Source: Algirhabdus cladophorae
GTDB lineage: Bacteria; Pseudomonadota; Alphaproteobacteria; Rhodobacterales; Rhodobacteraceae
Direction of reading: 5' to 3'
DNA length: 64,000 nt
Assembly (NCBI RefSeq): GCF_044772865.1
Contig: NZ_CP173029.1
Location: forward strand, 3,100,001-3,164,000
Both the position numbers and the translations under genes were made by a program. The notes below the pieces were generated by a model. It was given only the letters and a program-made list of their open reading frames with translations, made no database searches and was not told the DNA's origin. How positions within the stretch are numbered: the stretch's first letter is position 1; each line of letters begins with the position of its first letter. Positions 61,130 to 64,000 of the stretch are shown one piece after another.

Positions 61130-62325
61130 CTTTTGATCAGACTGAGCTGCGTGACAGGCATGTTAGGGCGCCAGCCTGTAAACGGGCCAACCGGTTCGGC
61201 CCGATTGATCTGAAGTTTGACCAGTTGCCCGCCATGGGATTTGTGCAAATCGATCAAAAGGCGTTCGGATTCCAGCGTGACCGCGTTTGCCACCAAGCGG
61301 CCCAAGGGACGCAGGGCTGCCCATGCCATATCAAAGGTTTCCATGCTTAGCCCACCGCCAATGAAGATTGCGTCGGGGGATTCTAGGGTCGTCAGAGCCT
61401 CTGGCACCAACCCTTCGATCAATTCCAATTTTGGCACGCCCAGCGCCAATGCGTTTTGCGCCGCCATCGCACGCCTATCCGCACGCGGTTCAATACCAAT
61501 CGCGCGGGCATATCGCGCCGCCCGCATCCATTCCACGGCAACCGATCCGCAGCCCGTCCCCACATCCCACAGTAAGGCGCCGCGCATGGGCATGAGTTTG
61601 GCCAAGGTGACAGCGCGGACTTCTTGTTTGGTCATCGTGCCATCGTGGACGAACAAGTCGTCAGCTAAACCCGGCACACGCGGCAGCAAAGCCGCATCCG
61701 GGGCCGCGACACAGTCCACAGCCAAGGTGTTGAACGCAGGCACCTTGTGATCCCAATCCGCCGCCGTGCCGTCAAACCGTTCTTCGCGGTCACCGCCCAT
61801 GGCGGCCAGAACCGTCATTTTGGAATTGCCAAAGCCGCGCTCGGTCAGAAACGTTGCGATCTGTGCTGGCGTCTGAGCACCCGTGGTGAGGATCAAAAGA
61901 CGCGCGTCTGGCTGAATAAACGCAATCATCTGCTCCACGGGTCGACCGTGCACAGTCAATGTTTCCACATCCGCCATGGACCAACCCATGCGGGCCGAAG
62001 CCAGTTGGAACGCGCTGAGTTGCGGATGATACGTAATCTCAGCCGGATCAATCGACCGTCCAATCCGTGCACCCACGGAAAACCAGAGGGGGTCGCCAGT
62101 GGCCAACACAACAACACGCCGACCCTTTTGGGCCTTAAGTGTTTCGATCAAAGCATCAAACGGGCTGGGCCACGCAAGACGTTCGGCGGTTGAGTTGGGG
62201 GATAGGCTATGATGTCTATCGCCCCCGATGATGACTTCGGCCGTATCAACCACAGCGCGGGTTGCTGGCGTCAGACCGTCCAGCCCATCTTCACCGATAC
62301 CGACGATATGCAGCCACGCGCTCAT
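61126..62325 (-). CDS. cobL: precorrin-6Y C5,15-methyltransferase (decarboxylating)
   Basis: A 399-residue bifunctional enzyme. The N-terminal CbiE half shows IVGIGEDGLDGLTPATRA and VVVLATGDPLWFSVGARI; the C-terminal CbiT half shows MPMRGALLWDVGTGCGSVAVEW. It starts MSAWLHIVGIGEDG; an in-frame extension upstream overlaps cobH. Confidence 0.93.
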   Translation of the reverse strand: MSAWLHIVGIGEDGLDGLTPATRAVVDTAEVIIGGDRHHSLSPNSTAERLAWPSPFDALIETLKAQKGRRVVVLATGDPLWFSVGARIGRSIDPAEITYHPQLSAFQLASARMGWSMADVETLTVHGRPVEQMIAFIQPDARLLILTTGAQTPAQIATFLTERGFGNSKMTVLAAMGGDREERFDGTAADWDHKVPAFNTLAVDCVAAPDAALLPRVPGLADDLFVHDGTMTKQEVRAVTLAKLMPMRGALLWDVGTGCGSVAVEWMRAARYARAIGIEPRADRRAMAAQNALALGVPKLELIEGLVPEALTTLESPDAIFIGGGLSMETFDMAWAALRPLGRLVANAVTLESERLLIDLHKSHGGQLVKLQINRAEPVGPFTGWRPNMPVTQLSLIKR

Positions 62326-62960
62326 GATGCGACCTCGGGCAAACCTGCGGCTAGGGCGTTGACGGCAGCCGAAGCAATTGCGGACCCGCCACGGCGGCCT
62401 CGCAGTGCGACGAAATCGCAACCGCGTGGGTTGGTTGCCAGTTCCGCTTTGGATTCAGCCGCCCCAACAAATCCAACTGGGAAGCCCAAGATAACTGCAG
62501 GCTTGGGCGCGCCTTGATCCAGCAGCTCTAGAAGATGAAAGAGCGCGGTGGGGGCATTGCCGACCGCAACGACCGCGCCGTCTAGATGATCCGTCCACAG
62601 TTCAACCGCAGCGGCAGACCGCGTGTTGCCAATCATTTTGGCACGATCCGGAACAGATGGATCATTTAGCGTCACGATAACCGGATTTTCAGCAGGCAAA
62701 TAGCGCCGGATGATCCCCGCTGCCACCATTTCGCAATCGCACAGAATTGGCGCACCGCGCTGAAGTGCTGTCTGGCCTGCCGCGTATGCCCCAACCGAAA
62801 AAGCCAATCGGTCTGCAATTTCGACCATGCCACAAGCGTGGATTACCCGTGTGGCCAAAGCCTGCATGCCGGCGTCAAACCGATCCAGACGCGCCTCGGC
62901 CTGAACCGTGGCGAAGCTGGCCGCGTAGATTGCAGATGGGTTTTTCTCGTAGGGGCGCAT
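62322..62960 (-). CDS. cobH: precorrin-8X methylmutase
   Basis: A 212-residue CobH moving the methyl from C11 to C12 to form hydrogenobyrinate. The catalytic His lies in ATRVIHACGMVEIADRLAFS; ALQRGAPILCDCEMVAAGI and LGFPVGFVGAAESKAEL are also characteristic. It follows cbiX after 3 bases and overlaps cobL by 4. Confidence 0.94.
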   Translation of the reverse strand: MRPYEKNPSAIYAASFATVQAEARLDRFDAGMQALATRVIHACGMVEIADRLAFSVGAYAAGQTALQRGAPILCDCEMVAAGIIRRYLPAENPVIVTLNDPSVPDRAKMIGNTRSAAAVELWTDHLDGAVVAVGNAPTALFHLLELLDQGAPKPAVILGFPVGFVGAAESKAELATNPRGCDFVALRGRRGGSAIASAAVNALAAGLPEVAS

Positions 62961-62963
62961 GGC

Positions 62964-64000
62964 TTAGGCTTTGGTCTTTCGCGCGCTTTCGGGGCCAAGC
63001 GGATGTTTGGCATGGGGGTATTCTGCGTGATGATGGTGATCGTGGCTGTGCCCATGGTCGTGCCCGTGGTCATGGCCGTGATCATGCGCGTGGTCATGAT
63101 GGTGATGGTGATGGTGGTGATCCAGCGCCTCAAGGCGACATAAACCCGTGCAGAATGTATCGCACAGCTGACAATCGGCCACATTCGACCCCGGCGCGTT
63201 GGCACCTTGCCCCTCGACGTGGTGATGATGGCTTTCTTGGACTGCGCCGACTTCCGCCTCAAACCCCAAAACCGCCGTGCGGTATTTGCACAAGACACAA
63301 GTGGGCGGCGGAACATCGGCAAATGCAGGATGATCCAGACCCTTTTGTGCCGCCAATGCTTCGCGTTGTTCAGGCGTAATCTTTTGCACATCCTGACCTT
63401 CGATTTCCAAAATCTGGGTCCGATATTGGCAGGTTCCGCAATTGGGCGGCGGCGTGGCACTGGTTTGTTCGATCACGCGCTGGGCAAAGGTTTCCAAAAC
63501 TTGGGGGTGATCCCCAAGATATCCCGCTTTTACAAAATCAAGATCGGGGTATTGCGCGGCGACTTGGTCCGTAAAACCATAAATCCGGTCAATCAAAATG
63601 CCCGAGAACAAGAAATAGGGAAAGACGATGATACGTTGATATCCCAGCCGCGTGACATGCTGCAAACAGGGCTCGACCAGTGGGAAGGTCACGCCGGAAT
63701 AGCCCACTTCAACCCAGCCAAATCCCATGCCCTCTTGCAACATGCGGGCGATTTTGCTCACGTTGCCATTCGCATCCGGGTCCGAGGCCCCACGCCCAAT
63801 AACAACCAGACACGTCTTTTCTAGTGGCAGCGGCCCATGTTGGGAATTTGCGGCGTCGACCGCGTCTTGGATACGGCCAGCGGCGGCGGCGATCATCTTG
63901 GGATCGACACCCAATTCGCGCCCATAGCTGACCTCGATCCCGTGCTTGGCGGCATAAGTGTTCAGCACGGTCGGGATATCGTTCTTAGCATGCATCGCGG
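62964..64000 (-). CDS. cbiX: CbiX-type sirohydrochlorin chelatase with His-rich tail (5' end cut by window edge)
   Basis: The last 345 or so residues of a CbiX chelatase. The visible start, AMHAKNDIPTVLNTYAAKHG, matches the middle of the first CbiX domain, so the Met at 63995 is internal and the gene continues past 64000. The second domain starts around LVVIGRGASDPDANGN. The C-terminal region carries CGTCQYR, CVLCKYR and CQLCDTFCTGLC, probable Fe-S or metal-binding sets, then a long His/Asp-His run (63050-63125). It inserts cobalt into sirohydrochlorin or related rings. Confidence 0.9.
   Translation of the reverse strand, partial: AMHAKNDIPTVLNTYAAKHGIEVSYGRELGVDPKMIAAAAGRIQDAVDAANSQHGPLPLEKTCLVVIGRGASDPDANGNVSKIARMLQEGMGFGWVEVGYSGVTFPLVEPCLQHVTRLGYQRIIVFPYFLFSGILIDRIYGFTDQVAAQYPDLDFVKAGYLGDHPQVLETFAQRVIEQTSATPPPNCGTCQYRTQILEIEGQDVQKITPEQREALAAQKGLDHPAFADVPPPTCVLCKYRTAVLGFEAEVGAVQESHHHHVEGQGANAPGSNVADCQLCDTFCTGLCRLEALDHHHHHHHHDHAHDHGHDHGHDHGHSHDHHHHAEYPHAKHPLGPESARKTKA

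Overview
The window reads as chromosomal DNA of an alphaproteobacterium of the Rhodobacterales (roseobacter group, moderate GC). This rests on the combination of the 126-residue form of L22, the chvI-chvG-hprK-rapZ-EIIA(Man)-HPr cluster divergent from pckA, a methylsuccinyl-CoA dehydrogenase of the ethylmalonyl-CoA pathway, DUF1491, DUF898 and DUF6473 proteins, and a CbiG-CobJ fusion in a cobalamin operon. The genus cannot be fixed from the sequence alone.

Region 1 (1-11 kb) is the S10/spc ribosomal protein cluster on the minus strand, from rplB to the first codons of rplO. It is cut into blocks. (a) rplB-rpsS-rplV-rpsC-rplP ends at a bidirectional terminator. (b) A 2.8-kb stretch on the plus strand carries an acidic membrane-anchored Ca-binding-repeat protein, a putative 2OG-Fe(II) oxygenase and a membrane-anchored staphylococcal-type nuclease. 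(c) rpmC-rpsQ-rplN-rplX-rplE-rpsN-rpsH-rplF-rplR-rpsE-rpmD ends at another hairpin. (d) A 1.2-kb gap with inverted-repeat elements, an orphan plus-strand terminator and a 37-codon ORF precedes rplO. The genes normally upstream of rplB (rpsJ, rplC, rplD, rplW) are not here.

Region 2 (11-15 kb) holds a decayed HIRAN-domain gene, rpiB, a glyoxalase-like gene followed by a gene remnant, a single-domain response regulator, and a tuf gene that is separated from its usual partners. Region 3 (15-24.5 kb) has a lipoprotein, a cytochrome P450, an M48 protease, a DUF898 membrane protein, parC, an SH3-domain protein, an SDR, a HIG1-type small membrane protein and cob(I)alamin adenosyltransferase. Region 4 (24.5-34.4 kb) has etfBA, a DUF6473 protein, 3-hydroxybutyryl-CoA dehydrogenase, a small exported protein, an acyltransferase, and the regulatory PTS cluster with the ChvG/ChvI two-component system.

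Region 5 (34.7-48.7 kb) starts with pckA, a TauE-type permease and mcd. After small exported proteins comes a minus-strand housekeeping run: recO, DUF1491, era, rnc, lepB, acpS, pdxJ, DUF2062, spoT, rpoZ, folK. Region 6 (48.8-57.7 kb) has a NYN-domain protein, the tightly packed ispH-lysE-ydeI-DUF3429-methyltransferase-rnhA run, a PatB/MalY aminotransferase, def-def-fmt (the second deformylase lacks key active-site residues), a VOC protein and a desaturase. Region 7 (57.8-64 kb) is a cobalamin (corrin ring) operon reading right to left: cbiX (cut by the window edge), cobH, cobL, cobI, cbiG-cobJ fusion, cobM.

No tRNA, rRNA, CRISPR array, complete insertion sequence or prophage was recognised. 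The least ordinary parts are the broken ribosomal cluster with its plus-strand insert, the repeat-filled gaps around it, the degenerate deformylase paralog, and the His-rich CbiX tail.
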